Positions 1 to 7,592 of a stretch of DNA of 34,727 nt are shown piece after piece. The first letter of the stretch is position 1. The number at the start of each line of letters is the position of its first letter. The translations under genes were made by a program, and so were the position numbers. The notes under the pieces are model-generated. The model ran no database searches and was not told the origin of the DNA. It saw only the letters and a program-made list of their open reading frames with translations. Source of the stretch: UBA1724 sp963621575 (GTDB taxonomy: Bacteria > Verrucomicrobiota > Lentisphaeria > Oligosphaerales > Oligosphaeraceae); the NCBI GenBank assembly GCA_963621575.1, contig CAVFEH010000020.1, forward strand, positions 1-34,727. The letters are read 5' to 3'.

Positions 1-1
1 C

Positions 2-103
2 TACGAGATCAACGTCCCCACCTTCGTGGGCGTGGGCGACCTGGTCCGCATCGACACCCGCACCGGCGAGTATTCCGACCGCGTGAAGAAGGCCTCCCTG
101 TAG
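2..103 (+). CDS. efp: Elongation factor P, C-terminal fragment
   Basis: Only the last 33 codons are in the window; the gene starts upstream of base 1. The readable end, VPTFVGVGDLVRIDTRTGEY followed by SDRVKKASL, matches the C-terminal OB-like domain of elongation factor P. EF-P binds between the ribosomal P and E sites and relieves stalling at polyproline stretches. The family ends in an almost invariant DTRTGEY segment, as seen here. A YeiP-type EF-P-like paralogue cannot be excluded because the N-terminal domain with the modified lysine or arginine is not visible. Confidence 0.85.
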   Translation, partial: YEINVPTFVGVGDLVRIDTRTGEYSDRVKKASL

Positions 104-132
104 GCTTCCGGCCAGTCCGGCAATCCATTTGC

Positions 133-163
133 GCCGGCGCCGTCCGCCGTGGCGGGCGCCGGC
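133..163 (+). terminator. GC-rich hairpin after efp
   Basis: A perfect 9-bp inverted repeat (133-141 and 155-163) encloses a smaller CCGCC/GGCGG pairing. It starts 30 bases after the efp stop. No T-run follows, so it is at best a weak or factor-assisted terminator. The rest of the 104-293 gap shows nothing further except the ribosome binding site (GGAAG) before the next gene. Confidence 0.35.
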
Positions 164-293
164 CTCCCGGGCAACCGGCGGGGCGAGGAGGAGAGGCAAC
201 GACTTCCCGCCGTTCCGCTTGTTGCCCTTTGTCATTCTGCAAAGGGGAGGGGATTCCGGCCTCCCGAACACGTGAAAACCGGAAGCACGAGCC

Positions 294-917
294 ATGGAGA
301 AGGCCTCCCTGCCATACCGTCTGCGAGAGCTTTTTCGGATCTTTTTCGTCATCTCCCTGGTGACCCTGGGAGGCGGCCTGGCCATGCTCCCCGCCATGCG
401 CGAGGAGCTGGTGGAGAAGCGCAAGTGGGTCACGGACGAGGAGATGATGGACACCGTGGCCGCCATGCAGTCCATGCCGGGCATCATCGCCTGCAACATC
501 GGCGTGCTGCTGGGCTATCGCGTGGCGGGCGTGCCCGGCGCCGTCTGCGCATTGGCGGGCGCCGTGCTGCCGCCCTTCCTGGCGATTGTGGCGCTGGCCA
601 GCCTGGTGGCGAGAATCCGCACCTACGAGGCGGTCTCGCATCTCTTCCTGGGGGTGCGCGCCGGCGTGGCCGCCTTGATCCTCTATGCCTCCGTGAGCCT
701 GGCCAAGCAGGTCTTCCAGGGGAAGGAGGGCCTGGGACGCGCCTGCACCTGGATTGTGGCCGCAGTCTCCTTTGTCTGCCTGGCGTTCCTGGGGGCCAAC
801 GCGGTCCTTGTCCTGGTGGCCAGCGCCGTCCTGGGATGGCTCCTGACCCTCTGGATGTGGAGGCACGGGAAACGCGCGTCGGCGCCGCCGGAATCTTCCG
901 GGGAGGGCGGGCGATGA
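294..917 (+). CDS. chrA: Chromate transporter family, first half-size subunit
   Basis: This 207-aa membrane protein belongs to the CHR (chromate ion transporter) family. The diagnostic N-terminal pattern is present: a double-glycine stretch (LGGGLAMLP, about residues 26-34), an EELVEKRKWV segment, and an AAMQSMPG loop near residue 60. Several hydrophobic helices follow and the C-terminal tail is polar. Short-chain CHR proteins of about 200 residues occur as gene pairs that together equal one full-length ChrA, and the next gene is the partner. The reading frames overlap by ATGA (914-917), which suggests translational coupling. The family exports chromate in studied cases, but many members have no proven substrate. 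Confidence 0.85.
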   Translation: MEKASLPYRLRELFRIFFVISLVTLGGGLAMLPAMREELVEKRKWVTDEEMMDTVAAMQSMPGIIACNIGVLLGYRVAGVPGAVCALAGAVLPPFLAIVALASLVARIRTYEAVSHLFLGVRAGVAALILYASVSLAKQVFQGKEGLGRACTWIVAAVSFVCLAFLGANAVLVLVASAVLGWLLTLWMWRHGKRASAPPESSGEGGR

Positions 918-1486
918 CCCTCCTCTCCCTCTATCTGTTGTTCGTGAAGATCGGGTTCTTCACCTTCGGCGGCGGATACGCCATGATCCCCTTCTTCCAG
1001 GACGAGCTGGTGACCCGGCGGGGGCTCATGACCGCCAGCGAGTTTGCGGACATCGTGGCGCTGGCGCAGATGACCCCGGGGCCCGTGGGGCTGAACGTGG
1101 CCACCTACATCGGCCAGCAGGAAGGCGGATTCGCGGGCGCCGTGGCGGGCACGCTGGGCGTCGCGACCCCCTCCCTTGTCCTGGGGCTGCTGATCGGACT
1201 CTTCCTGCGCTCCTTTGAGAAGAACCGCCATTGGCAGGGCGTCCTCTTCGGCATCCGCCCCGCCACCCTGGGGCTCATCGCGGCGGCGGTGGTCTTCTTC
1301 GCGGAGACCTCCCTCTTCACGGCGCCGGTGCAGGCGCTCTGGCGCGCAGGCGAACACTTCGGAGTTTGCTGGCAGGGCGTCCTCATCTTCGCCGCGGTCC
1401 TTTTCCTGCAGTTCCGCTGGAAGCCGAATGTCCTGTGGACCCTCGTCGGCTCCGCCCTGGCGGGATGGCTCCTCTTCCTGGTTTGA
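914..1486 (+). CDS. chrA: Chromate transporter family, second half-size subunit
   Basis: This 190-aa protein carries the same CHR signature as its upstream partner: FTFGGGYAMIP near residue 15, EELVTRRG-like residues, and AQMTPGPVGLN near residue 52. Five to six hydrophobic segments follow. The ATG lies inside the stop of the first subunit (ATGA), so the two are almost certainly co-translated and form a heterodimer equivalent to a fused long ChrA. An extended frame runs upstream to about 149, but the overlapping ATG and the family length fix the start at 914. The actual substrate in this organism is unknown. Confidence 0.85.
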   Translation: MTLLSLYLLFVKIGFFTFGGGYAMIPFFQDELVTRRGLMTASEFADIVALAQMTPGPVGLNVATYIGQQEGGFAGAVAGTLGVATPSLVLGLLIGLFLRSFEKNRHWQGVLFGIRPATLGLIAAAVVFFAETSLFTAPVQALWRAGEHFGVCWQGVLIFAAVLFLQFRWKPNVLWTLVGSALAGWLLFLV

Positions 1487-1565
1487 GCCCCTCCCCGTGG
1501 CGCCCCGCGCGGCGCATCCTCTTTCCCGTACTCCCACACACCCACAACAAGGAGACAATCCGACA

Positions 1566-3176
1566 ATGGCAGACGACTCCCTGGACCGCTGGATGGTCTT
1601 CCGGCCTGTTCGAAACGTGGTGGAATTCTTCACCAGGAAGATCTGGAACGCCGACTTCAAGGCCCTCCGCTTCCTGAAGCGGGGGGGATACTCCTTCTGC
1701 CGCCTGATGGTGGTCGCGGTCCGCGGCGTGGTGGACGACCGCTGCACTCTCCAGAGCAGCGCGCTGACCTACATCACCATGGTCTCCCTGGTGCCCGTCC
1801 TGGCCATCGCGCTCTCCTTCTGCAAGGGAATGGGATTCCAGCAACAGCTGCTGGGGCACCTGGGCATCGAGACCCTGGTGCGGGTGGACCCCGCCACCGG
1901 GGACGAGGAGAACATCTACCGCGTGGTCCCCAAGGAGGTCCCCGCAGAGGAGGTCCCCGCAGAGGAGAAAACCGCAGGGGTGTCCGTGGAGGCCACGGAC
2001 GCCGTCGAGGCGGTCGCCCCCGAGGCGGCCGCCCCCGAGCCTTTCGCGTCCAGTGAGGTGTCGGCCCCGTATCCCGCCAACCGGGTCCGCCCCGGCTTCG
2101 CCGCGGAGCTCCCGGATCCTGTGCAGCAGGGAATCCTGAAGGTGATTTCCTATGTGGACAAGACCAACTTCGCCGCCCTGGGAATCGTGGGCGTGCTGAC
2201 ATTGTTGTGCACGGTGGTGATGTCCATCCAGAAACTGGAGAGCAGCTTCAATGACATCTGGTGTGTCCAGCGGGGGCGCACCCTCCTGCGGCAGTTCAGC
2301 GAGTATCTGGTGGTGCTGCTTCTGATGCCCATTTTGCTGTCGGCCGTGTTGTCCCTGAACAGCTTCATCAACTCCGGCGCCCTGGTGGAGATGCTGCACA
2401 CCAGTTCGCCCGTGGTGGCGTGGCTGGGACAGGCGCTGGCGAAGCTGATCCTGGTTCTATGCCTGGTGCTGGCTTTTGCGGCGCTCTACTTCTTCCTGCC
2501 CAACACCCGCGTGGATGTGGGACCCGCGCTGCTTTCCGGCGCGGTGGCCGGCATTGTCTGGGGCGCGGTGCTGCTGATCTACATCCGCTGGCAGATCGGC
2601 CTGGCCCGCTACAACGCCATCTACGGCGCCTTTGCCTCTCTGCCCTTCTTCCTGGCGTGGCTCTACACCAGCTGGATGGTGGTGCTTCTGGGCGCGGAAT
2701 TCTGCTACGCCGCCCAGAACCAGCGTCTCTTGCGGAAGACCAAGCGCATGCTTCCCGTGGAGGCCGGCGCGAACCACCTGCTGGGCATTGCCATCGTGGA
2801 GGACATCAGCCGCTGCTACCGCGAGGGCAGGGGCTTCTGGAATGCCGGCGAGTTCGCCATGGCCCACAATGTCTCCATCCGTGAGCTGGAGTTCTGCCTG
2901 GAGAGCCTGACGCGGGCGGGGCTGGTGCTTCAGCGGCAGCCCGAGGCCGATCCCCCCGAGTCCTACGACTACGTCCTGAGCCGCCCCGCCGAGCAGATCA
3001 CCCTTGCGCAGGTCTCCGACGCCATCCTGGGATGCAACACCGAGACCGCCGAGCGCATCAGCCGGTGCATGCCCAGGCCGCTGGTGGACTACCTGCAGAA
3101 GCACTACCGGGAGATGGAGGAGAAGTTCTCCGCCGTCACTTTCCAGTCGGAGCTCCCCGGGGACGGAAAGAAATAG
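1566..3176 (+). CDS. YihY/BrkB-family inner-membrane protein
   Basis: This 536-aa protein shows the YihY/BrkB architecture (formerly misannotated as ribonuclease BN). The membrane core has a conserved first helix region (LQSSALTYITMVSLVPVLAI, near residues 60-80) and later helices containing VDVGPALLSGAVAGIVWG and YGAFASLPFFLAWLYTSW. The C-terminal 130 residues look like a winged-helix domain. A low-complexity acidic/alanine insert of roughly 90 residues sits after the first helix pair and includes a 15-bp tandem duplication. The start is set by AGGAG about 12 bases upstream. The physiological role of the family is unresolved. It lies between the chromate-type pair and the metal-uptake operon. 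Confidence 0.8.
   Translation: MADDSLDRWMVFRPVRNVVEFFTRKIWNADFKALRFLKRGGYSFCRLMVVAVRGVVDDRCTLQSSALTYITMVSLVPVLAIALSFCKGMGFQQQLLGHLGIETLVRVDPATGDEENIYRVVPKEVPAEEVPAEEKTAGVSVEATDAVEAVAPEAAAPEPFASSEVSAPYPANRVRPGFAAELPDPVQQGILKVISYVDKTNFAALGIVGVLTLLCTVVMSIQKLESSFNDIWCVQRGRTLLRQFSEYLVVLLLMPILLSAVLSLNSFINSGALVEMLHTSSPVVAWLGQALAKLILVLCLVLAFAALYFFLPNTRVDVGPALLSGAVAGIVWGAVLLIYIRWQIGLARYNAIYGAFASLPFFLAWLYTSWMVVLLGAEFCYAAQNQRLLRKTKRMLPVEAGANHLLGIAIVEDISRCYREGRGFWNAGEFAMAHNVSIRELEFCLESLTRAGLVLQRQPEADPPESYDYVLSRPAEQITLAQVSDAILGCNTETAERISRCMPRPLVDYLQKHYREMEEKFSAVTFQSELPGDGKK
1934..1963 (+). repeat. 15-bp tandem duplication inside the YihY-family gene
   Basis: Two identical 15-base units (1934-1948 and 1949-1963) encode a repeated EVPAE block in the acidic linker. 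Being a multiple of three, the repeat keeps the frame and probably arose by slippage. Confidence 0.8.
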
Positions 3177-3192
3177 TCTTGGGGAGGCGAAA

Positions 3193-4047
3193 ATGAGTCG
3201 TGGAATGCGCATGGCCCGTTGCCTGGCGATGGCGGCGGCGCTGATCTTGCCGGCGTGCCTGCTGCCCGGCGCGCCGCTGTCGGTGTATGTGACCCTTCCG
3301 CCCATGGCGGAGGCCGTGGCGGCCATCGGAGGGGGCGAGGTGTCTGTCGGCGTGCTGCTGCCCGCGGGAGTCAGCCCGGAGACCTACCAGCCTGACGCCC
3401 GCACTGTCTCCGCGCTCGGACGCGCGGATCTCCTTCTCACCATCGGCGCGCCTTTCGAGGAGACTCTCCTGCCGCGGCTGAAGGAGACCTTCCCGGCCCT
3501 GGCCGTGGCGGACGGCACCCGCGGCATGGCCTTCCGCACCTTCCCCGACGGCGGACGGGATCCCCATGTCTGGCTCTCCGCCACGAATCTTTCGCACTTC
3601 GCGGAGAACGCCTGCCGTGCGTTGTGCGAGGCGCGTCCCGGGTGCGCGGAGCTCTTCCAGACGAATCTGGCGCGCTACCGCGCCTCCCTGGAGGAGTTGA
3701 ACGCCCGCAACCGGGAGCTCCTGGCGCCTTTGTCGGGGGCCTCGGTGCTGGTCTACCACCCTGCCTTCGGATACTTCCTGGGCGAGTACGGCATTGCGCA
3801 GCTCTCCATAGAGGAGGAGGGCAAGGAGCCCTCTCCCCGGGACCTGCTGCAGACCATCCGCCGCGCCCGGGAGCTGAAGGTGCCCGCCATCTTCGTCCAG
3901 CCGCAGTTCTCCCCCCGGACCGCGAAGGTGCTGGCCGACGAACTGAAATGCCGGGTGGTCCCTCTGGACCCCCTTCCTGAAAACGCATCCCGGGGGCTCC
4001 GCGAAATGGCGGAGGCCATCGCCCGGGAGTATCAGATTCTGCCTTGA
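3193..4047 (+). CDS. Zinc/manganese ABC transporter, substrate-binding protein
   Basis: This 284-aa cluster 9 (ZnuA/PsaA-type) solute-binding protein has an N-terminal signal sequence (about residues 1-27). It binds a divalent metal outside the inner membrane and delivers it to the permease encoded two genes downstream. Candidate metal ligands are H125 (DPHVW), H189 (VYHPAFGYF) and D259 (PLDPL). The first family histidine, in the usual GVDPHTYEP segment, is replaced: GVSPETYQPD puts E63 there. No long His-rich loop is present, which is unlike many zinc-specific members. GGGGAGG lies 6 bases before the ATG. The next gene follows after 3 bases. Metal preference cannot be read from the sequence. 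Confidence 0.88.
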   Translation: MSRGMRMARCLAMAAALILPACLLPGAPLSVYVTLPPMAEAVAAIGGGEVSVGVLLPAGVSPETYQPDARTVSALGRADLLLTIGAPFEETLLPRLKETFPALAVADGTRGMAFRTFPDGGRDPHVWLSATNLSHFAENACRALCEARPGCAELFQTNLARYRASLEELNARNRELLAPLSGASVLVYHPAFGYFLGEYGIAQLSIEEEGKEPSPRDLLQTIRRARELKVPAIFVQPQFSPRTAKVLADELKCRVVPLDPLPENASRGLREMAEAIAREYQILP

Positions 4048-4050
4048 TCC

Positions 4051-4887
4051 ATGACGATTCCCGCAGTGCAAATCCGGGACCTCTGCTTCGGCTACGAGGA
4101 ACGGGAGGTGTTGCATAACATCAATCTGACCGTCTCCCAAGGGGATTTCGCCATCGTGGTGGGCCCCAATGGCGGCGGAAAGACCACGCTTCTCCGGCTG
4201 ATGCTGGGACTGCTGGAGCCTCGCTACGGCTCCGTGAGCGTCTTCGGCGCGTCCCCCGCGGAGGCCCGACGACGGATGGCGTACGTCCCCCAGTCCCTGG
4301 AGTTCGACCACCGTTTTCCCATCTCCGTGCTGGAGACCGCGCTGCTGGGACGCCTGGAGCGCTATTCTTTCCTGGGGCCTCGGAAGGCCGACCGCGAGGT
4401 CGCCCTGCAGGCCCTCGCCGAGGTGGGGTTGGCCGATGCCGCGAAAAAGCCCTTTGCCGCCCTCTCCGGCGGACAACGCCAGAGGGTCCTCATCGCCCAG
4501 GCCCTCGCCTCCCAGCCGGAACTGCTTCTGCTGGACGAGCCCGGCGCAAATCTGGACGCCCCCGGAGTGGCCACGATCTACGGATTGCTCAAGGAGCTCA
4601 GCCGGCGCATCACCATCGTCATGGTCTCCCACAATCTCACCATGGTGGAACCCTTCGCAACCCACGTGGTCTGCGTGAACCACACCGCCGACATGCACGA
4701 GATCCAGCAGGTCTCCCAGGATGACCTTCACGCAGGAAATTGGATCCATATCTTCCATCACGAATGCCCGGTGGCCCGGGATGAGCAGAAGGATCCCTGC
4801 GCGGGGCCCCACCTTGGGGAGTGCAGCCATGAATGCAGGGAGGCGGAGCCCTGCCGCGGCCATTCCGGGAGGGAGGTGCGGAAATGA
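4051..4887 (+). CDS. Zinc/manganese ABC transporter, ATP-binding protein
   Basis: This 278-aa ABC ATPase has Walker A (GPNGGGKTT, residues 38-46), the signature LSGGQRQR (138-145), Walker B with D162 and E163, and an H-loop histidine in MVSHN (194). Its neighbours identify it as the ZnuC/MntB-type motor of a metal importer. The last 43 residues extend beyond the usual ATPase core and are rich in metal-binding side chains: H236, H237, C239, C250, H254, C258, H260, C262, C268 and H271. That tail could sense or buffer metal, which is inference. The stop overlaps the permease start (ATGA at 4884-4887). Confidence 0.9.
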   Translation: MTIPAVQIRDLCFGYEEREVLHNINLTVSQGDFAIVVGPNGGGKTTLLRLMLGLLEPRYGSVSVFGASPAEARRRMAYVPQSLEFDHRFPISVLETALLGRLERYSFLGPRKADREVALQALAEVGLADAAKKPFAALSGGQRQRVLIAQALASQPELLLLDEPGANLDAPGVATIYGLLKELSRRITIVMVSHNLTMVEPFATHVVCVNHTADMHEIQQVSQDDLHAGNWIHIFHHECPVARDEQKDPCAGPHLGECSHECREAEPCRGHSGREVRK

Positions 4888-5768
4888 CGGAGTTCCTCCG
4901 GGAAATCTTCCAGTCGCCCTTGCTGGCGCGCTCTCTGGCGGCCATGGTCCTCTCCGCCATCTGCTGCGGTGTGGTGGGATGCTACGTCGTCCTGAAGCGG
5001 GACAGCTACGCCGTGGGCGCCGTGAGCCATTCCCTGCTGGGCGGCGTGGGCGTTGTGCTCTATCTGACCGGTTGTTTCCCCGCGTTGGAGGCGCGTCTCC
5101 CCTGGCTGACGCCCTGGGCGGGTGCGCTTGTGGCGGGGGTGGTGGTGGCCCTGGTGGTCACCCTCATGACCACGCGCTGGAACTTCCGCATGGACACCGT
5201 GCTCTCCGCAGTCTGGGCGGTGGGGCTGGCGGTGGGCATCTCCTTCGCCTCCGCCCGCCCCGGATACGCCGCGGACCTGAACAGCTACCTCTTTGGAAGC
5301 ATCCTCCTCATCTCCCCCCAGGACCTCCGGCTCGTCGCCATCCTGGACGCCATGGTGCTGCTGGGGGCCTGCCTCTGGCACTCCCGATTCGTGGCGCTGG
5401 CCTTCCAGCCGGAGCTGCTGACGCTCCGCGGACTCTCCCGCGCCCGCACGCAGCTGGCTTTCCAGCTCATGGTGGCCGTCACCGTGGTGATTCTCTCCCA
5501 GGTGGTGGGAATCATCCTCTGCATGGCGCTCCTCATCCTTCCCGTGGCCACCGCGACCCTTCTCTCCCGGAAGATCCCCGTCATCATGGCGCTGGCGGCC
5601 GCGCTCTGCTTCCTGTGCAGCTTCCTGGGAGTGGGACTCTCCTATTCCGCGGGGCGCGGGAGCTTCCTGCAGTCTCCCGGCGCGGTCATCGTGGAACTCT
5701 CCGGCGCCGCCTATCTGGGGGTCTGGCTGTGCGCCGCCCTCATGAAAAAAAACCTCCGAGGCAAGTAA
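4884..5768 (+). CDS. Zinc/manganese ABC transporter, permease
   Basis: This 294-aa polytopic membrane protein of the ABC-3 (ZnuB/MntC) family has around eight to nine hydrophobic helices. The family hallmarks are the first-helix region LLARSLAAMVLSAICCGVVG, the KRDSYAVGAVSHSLLGGVG segment near residues 38-56, and SYLFGSILLISPQDL near 136-150. It forms the translocation channel for the metal delivered by the upstream binding protein. The start at 4884 is chosen because it overlaps the ATPase stop by ATGA; an in-frame upstream ATG at 4833 would overlap more and lacks support. The next gene begins directly after the stop codon. Confidence 0.88.
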   Translation: MTEFLREIFQSPLLARSLAAMVLSAICCGVVGCYVVLKRDSYAVGAVSHSLLGGVGVVLYLTGCFPALEARLPWLTPWAGALVAGVVVALVVTLMTTRWNFRMDTVLSAVWAVGLAVGISFASARPGYAADLNSYLFGSILLISPQDLRLVAILDAMVLLGACLWHSRFVALAFQPELLTLRGLSRARTQLAFQLMVAVTVVILSQVVGIILCMALLILPVATATLLSRKIPVIMALAAALCFLCSFLGVGLSYSAGRGSFLQSPGAVIVELSGAAYLGVWLCAALMKKNLRGK

Positions 5769-6911
5769 ATGCAGAACAAGCTCATCTATGCCGCCAGCGA
5801 GAGCTGCCCGGATCTGTGGTATCTCACCGGCTTTGCCGCACCCGATCCTTTCCTTTATGTCCAGACCGGGGACCGGCGCATCGCCGCCGTCAGTTGCCTG
5901 GAGCTGGGACGCGCCCAGAAGGAGTGCCATACCCAGGTGGCCGTGGCCGACATCCAGCGGCTGGCTGAATTCTTCGGGGTGGAGCCACAGGACGAGCCCG
6001 GGGAACACTGGTTCTGGAAACTGGTGCGCACGGCGTGCCGTGGCACAGGCGTCTGGGAGTGGGAGGTGCCCGCCTCCTTCCCCCTGGCGCTGGGAGACCT
6101 CCTGCGCGCCAATGGCGTGAAGCTGACGCCCGCCACCTCCCTGGCTCCGGAACGCCAGGTGAAAAGCCCCCGGGAGGTCGAGGCGATCCGCGTCGCGGAG
6201 CGCCTGGCGGAAGCGGGACTGGAGCAGGCCGACGGAATGCTTCGGCAGGCCACCGTGGATGCCGACGGCTTTCTGGCGCTGGGGGGGCACGTCCTCACCG
6301 CCGAGGAGCTGCGCGGGGAGGTGGATGCCGCCATTGCCCGGAAGGGCGGACTGGCCCGGGGGACCATCACCGCGCCCGGCGTCCAGGGGGCAGACCCCCA
6401 CCAGACCGGCGCCGGACCGTTGAAGGCCAACGAGCCCATCGTCATGGACATCTTCCCCCGCGACCAGAAGACGGGATACTTCGGCGACTTGACCCGCACC
6501 CGCGTGAAGGGAAAGGCCTCCGCCATCGTGAAAAAAGCCTATCTGACCGTCCTGGAGGCCCAGGAGCACGCCCTGAAGGCCCTGCGTCCCGGCGTCACCG
6601 GAAAGGAGGTCCACGACGGCGCGGCACGGTACTTCGAGGAGCAGGGATTCCCCCGGGAACGGGACGAGGCCACGGGGCTCTATCGCGGATTCTTCCACGG
6701 ACTGGGACACTCCGTGGGCCTGGAGATCCATGAGGGACCCCATCTCTCCCCCGGAAACCCCTCTCCCCTCGTGGCCGGAAACGTGGTCACCGTGGAACCC
6801 GGACTCTATGACCCCACGTGGGGCGGAATCCGCATCGAGGACACCGTCGCCATCACCGACGACGGCATCGACAACCTCGCCGTCGCCCCCAAATATCTGG
6901 AAATCCCGTGA
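5769..6911 (+). CDS. M24-family metallopeptidase (Xaa-Pro aminopeptidase/prolidase-like)
   Basis: This 380-aa cytoplasmic pita-bread-fold peptidase has a creatinase-like N-terminal domain (about 1-130) and a catalytic domain (about 135-380). The five expected metal ligands are visible: D227 (IVMDIFP), D240 (YFGDLTRT), H314 (HGLGHSVG), E343 (TVEPGLY) and E357 (IRIEDTV). Family members cleave peptide bonds next to proline using two Mn, Zn or Co ions. It starts at the base after the permease stop with no gap, so it is in the metal-uptake operon. That links a dinuclear-metal enzyme with metal import. Exact specificity (PepP or PepQ type) is not decidable. Confidence 0.85.
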   Translation: MQNKLIYAASESCPDLWYLTGFAAPDPFLYVQTGDRRIAAVSCLELGRAQKECHTQVAVADIQRLAEFFGVEPQDEPGEHWFWKLVRTACRGTGVWEWEVPASFPLALGDLLRANGVKLTPATSLAPERQVKSPREVEAIRVAERLAEAGLEQADGMLRQATVDADGFLALGGHVLTAEELRGEVDAAIARKGGLARGTITAPGVQGADPHQTGAGPLKANEPIVMDIFPRDQKTGYFGDLTRTRVKGKASAIVKKAYLTVLEAQEHALKALRPGVTGKEVHDGAARYFEEQGFPRERDEATGLYRGFFHGLGHSVGLEIHEGPHLSPGNPSPLVAGNVVTVEPGLYDPTWGGIRIEDTVAITDDGIDNLAVAPKYLEIP

Positions 6912-7385
6912 AACCGCGGTGGTACCCTGTTGGAAGGATCGCACATCGCAGCGGCATGGAAGCAGAATGCCACAATGGCGCGCATTCCGGGAATGGCGTC
7001 CGGGATGCCGGAGGAAAAAAAGGAAAAAACGCCGTGGAAGGAGATTTTTCCGGAAGATGCGCTAAATTGGGCGAGCGACATGAAACTCTTCCGGGGGAAT
7101 GCAGCCGGTTGCGCTGCTGGATGGTAATGCACTGCGTCCCTGATAGTTGTCATGTCCTTTCCGGAAGTTTCTTGGCAAGCTTCACGGATTCAGCTACACA
7201 TACTTCTCGCTTACAGGAAACCCACCCTTGATACAGGACGCCATACAGCCCGGCATGAACACAAGCAAGAGCGCGCCGCTTGAACGCGCCATCGGCGCGG
7301 AAAGCGGCGCGCTCCGCTTGCGCTCCGCTTAGCGGCTGGCATCTAGTTTTCTCCTGTCCTTCCCATCTTCGTTCCCTCTTTGCAG
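6912..7385. other. Intergenic stretch without a supported gene
   Basis: About 470 bases with no convincing coding region. A 65-codon plus-strand frame at 6930-7127 and a minus-strand frame overlapping the peptidase end lack recognisable features. The stretch holds a large GC-rich inverted repeat (7269-7314) and an 11-bp tandem repeat (7309-7330), and leads into the strong terminator at 7386-7428. An unrecognised small RNA ending at that terminator is possible but unproven. Confidence 0.5.
7269..7314. repeat. 13-bp perfect inverted repeat with nested hairpin
   Basis: Arms at 7269-7281 and 7302-7314 are exact reverse complements. Inside, CGCGCC (7285-7290) pairs with GGCGCG (7294-7299). An 11-bp direct repeat, GCGCTCCGCTT, occurs twice in tandem at 7309-7319 and 7320-7330, overlapping the right arm. 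It lies about 280 bases upstream of the DGR target gene. Its role is unknown. Confidence 0.75.
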
Positions 7386-7428
7386 ACTCCGTACGCCCGG
7401 TTTTATGCCGGGTGTGCGGAGTTTTTTT
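7386..7428 (+). terminator. Strong intrinsic terminator upstream of the DGR cassette
   Basis: A 15-bp stem (7386-7400 with 7408-7422, two G-U pairs) with a 7-base loop is followed by a run of T to 7428. This is a textbook Rho-independent terminator on the plus strand. No recognised gene ends close upstream (the peptidase stops 475 bases earlier). It would stop read-through into the DGR target gene, or end an unannotated transcript. Confidence 0.88.
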
Positions 7429-7592
7429 GTGTTTCTAGAGCTCTGGTTCCTTCCGCGGTTTTTTTTCTTCCGGGGGAAAATCCAAAGGACGGTGGTCTGC
7501 CGCCCCCGCGCCCCCGCCCAGTTTTTCCATCTTCCCCTTCTCCTTATCTCCCTACTCTTTTTTGTTTTTTCTCCCCTTCCTACTTTTTGGTC

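Noticed and set aside
6912..6930. T-box-like GGTGGTACC
   Set aside because: The core resembles a T-box antiterminator, but the flanking bases do not fit, no specifier stem is visible, and no tRNA-synthetase or amino-acid gene follows.
4758..6944. 728-codon minus-strand frame
   Set aside because: Antisense shadow of the permease and M24 peptidase genes, which have clear family motifs.
6930..7127. 65-codon frame as a small gene
   Set aside because: No ribosome binding site, no recognisable motif, and the residues look arbitrary.
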